In this document: in pieces, positions 13,707-14,417 of the stretch | How positions within the stretch are numbered: the first letter of the stretch is position 1 | Layout of the letters: each line of letters opens with the position of its first letter | NCBI GenBank assembly: GCA_964544765.1 | Contig: CAZJDM010000120.1 | Span: 1-14,417 of the forward strand | Source of the DNA: CAZJDM01 sp964544765 | GTDB lineage: Bacteria > Bdellovibrionota_B > Oligoflexia > CAYFLR01 | DNA length: 14,417 nt | Reading direction: 5' to 3' | Program-made: the position numbers and the translations under genes | The notes under the pieces: model-generated | What the model was told of the DNA's origin: nothing | Databases searched by the model: none | Seen by the model: the letters and a program-made list of their open reading frames with translations, nothing else

Positions 13707-14417
13707 GTCAAAGACTTGTATTTTCGATTTTCCGGCAAAAGAACGGGTAGCTTCAAATCTGACTAGGACATCTTTGCCGGTTTGCAAGAAAAAGGGATCG
13801 ATAGGTAGTTTGCCGATATCTATGTATATTTTGTCTTCACTGGTTTTTATTAATTCAATAGGTACCTTGCCTGAATATTTTAAATCATAATAGCAGGTCC
13901 CTTTGGCATAATAAAAGATCTTGAGCGAGGTTCTTATAATGTTTGAGATATTAGCATTATCATGGATAACAGCTGTTAAGTGGTTTCCATTGTATAGTAG
14001 TTCTGTTAATTGCAATGAGGTTACTTCATTATCTTTGATCAATTCTTGAATGACAAAAGTAGTCTCTTTATCGTTAGTCTCGGTGGAATAAGTTCCCCAT
14101 AAATGTTCTGGAATATTCAGTTTAACTTGTTCGTTATGTAAGGTTACCTGTAAAGATTCTCCTTGGAAGTTTTGAATGGAGCGGTCTGATTCCCAACGAA
14201 AATTGATTAGCTTTTCTATTCTTCCATGGTATACATTATAAGAGTTTCTTATTATTGAACCGGAAGCAAACAATTCTTTCGTTCCAAATTCAGTTTTCCA
14301 CTGGTAGTCGGATAAAGTGTATTGTGAAAGTTCTAACTGTGGAATCTTAATCTTGATTACAGGTTGTGCCGGATCTAACGGCTCATCCTGGTTAATAAGG
14401 TAAACCTGACCCATAGA
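13686..14417 (-). CDS. C-terminal part of an unrecognised beta-rich protein (5' end outside window)
   Basis: The frame is open to the window edge; the ATG at 14414 has no visible upstream context and the codon before it (TCT) is sense, so the gene is treated as partial. The roughly 243 residues seen have no membrane segment and only one cysteine. They alternate short strand-like stretches (VIKIKIPQLELSQYTL, SLQVTLHNEQVKLNIP, SKIQVFDKVQVIH) with many Asn, Thr and Tyr residues, consistent with a beta-sandwich or periplasmic accessory domain. The segment FFLQTGKDVLVRFEATRSF is the most distinctive. It ends within the first unit of a tandem repeat and lies 71 bases upstream of cysE on the same strand. 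No function can be assigned. Confidence 0.75.
   Translation of the reverse strand, partial: SMGQVYLINQDEPLDPAQPVIKIKIPQLELSQYTLSDYQWKTEFGTKELFASGSIIRNSYNVYHGRIEKLINFRWESDRSIQNFQGESLQVTLHNEQVKLNIPEHLWGTYSTETNDKETTFVIQELIKDNEVTSLQLTELLYNGNHLTAVIHDNANISNIIRTSLKIFYYAKGTCYYDLKYSGKVPIELIKTSEDKIYIDIGKLPIDPFFLQTGKDVLVRFEATRSFAGKSKIQVFDKVQVIH

Noticed and set aside
13705..13890. Plus-strand 61-codon frame opposite the partial beta-rich gene
   Set aside because: It is antisense to a longer continuous minus-strand frame and has no ribosome site.

Overview
The window is AT-rich and comes from a Gram-negative bacterium. Evidence for this is two probable lipoproteins with lipobox cysteines, a FadL/OMPP1-type outer-membrane barrel, a barrel fused to an OmpA-like peptidoglycan-binding domain, and strong AGGAGG ribosome sites. 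The ssrA (tmRNA) gene is one-piece, which argues against most Alphaproteobacteria. The mix of CheW, SCP-2 protein, M14 carboxypeptidase with a regulatory-like domain and many unrecognised envelope proteins would fit a deltaproteobacterium-like, Bdellovibrio-like, SAR324-like or spirochaete-like lineage. I cannot place it more closely from sequence reading alone.

Left edge (1-966): a decayed tyrosine recombinase remnant ends 20 bases from the 3' end of ssrA, which lies on the minus strand with a clear promoter. The 3' end of tmRNA is a classic integration site, so this looks like the edge of an old or current integrated element lying to the left of the window.

Envelope block (1076-9381): a LysR-type regulator is followed by three plus-strand envelope genes. 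These are a barrel plus OmpA-like protein, a secreted very basic protein with 18 cysteines in three near-identically spaced six-cysteine modules, and a FadL-like barrel. Then come a minus-strand NHL-propeller lipoprotein and, divergent from it, a large acidic lipoprotein of unknown function. A perfect 19-bp palindrome sits between these last two.

Right part (9468-14417): a stand-alone CheW (minus) and a secreted M14 metallocarboxypeptidase (plus) are divergent. They are followed by a small SCP-2-like protein (plus) and a minus-strand group: the end of an unrecognised beta-rich protein, serine O-acetyltransferase (cysE), and a shortened cysteine-synthase-like gene that has lost the PLP-lysine and substrate-loop region.

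The most interesting items are the triple six-cysteine secreted protein, the catalytically incomplete CysK-like protein beside a CysE without the usual C-terminal isoleucine, and a recurring habit of short tandem duplications (10 bp or about 21 bp), mostly at gene boundaries.
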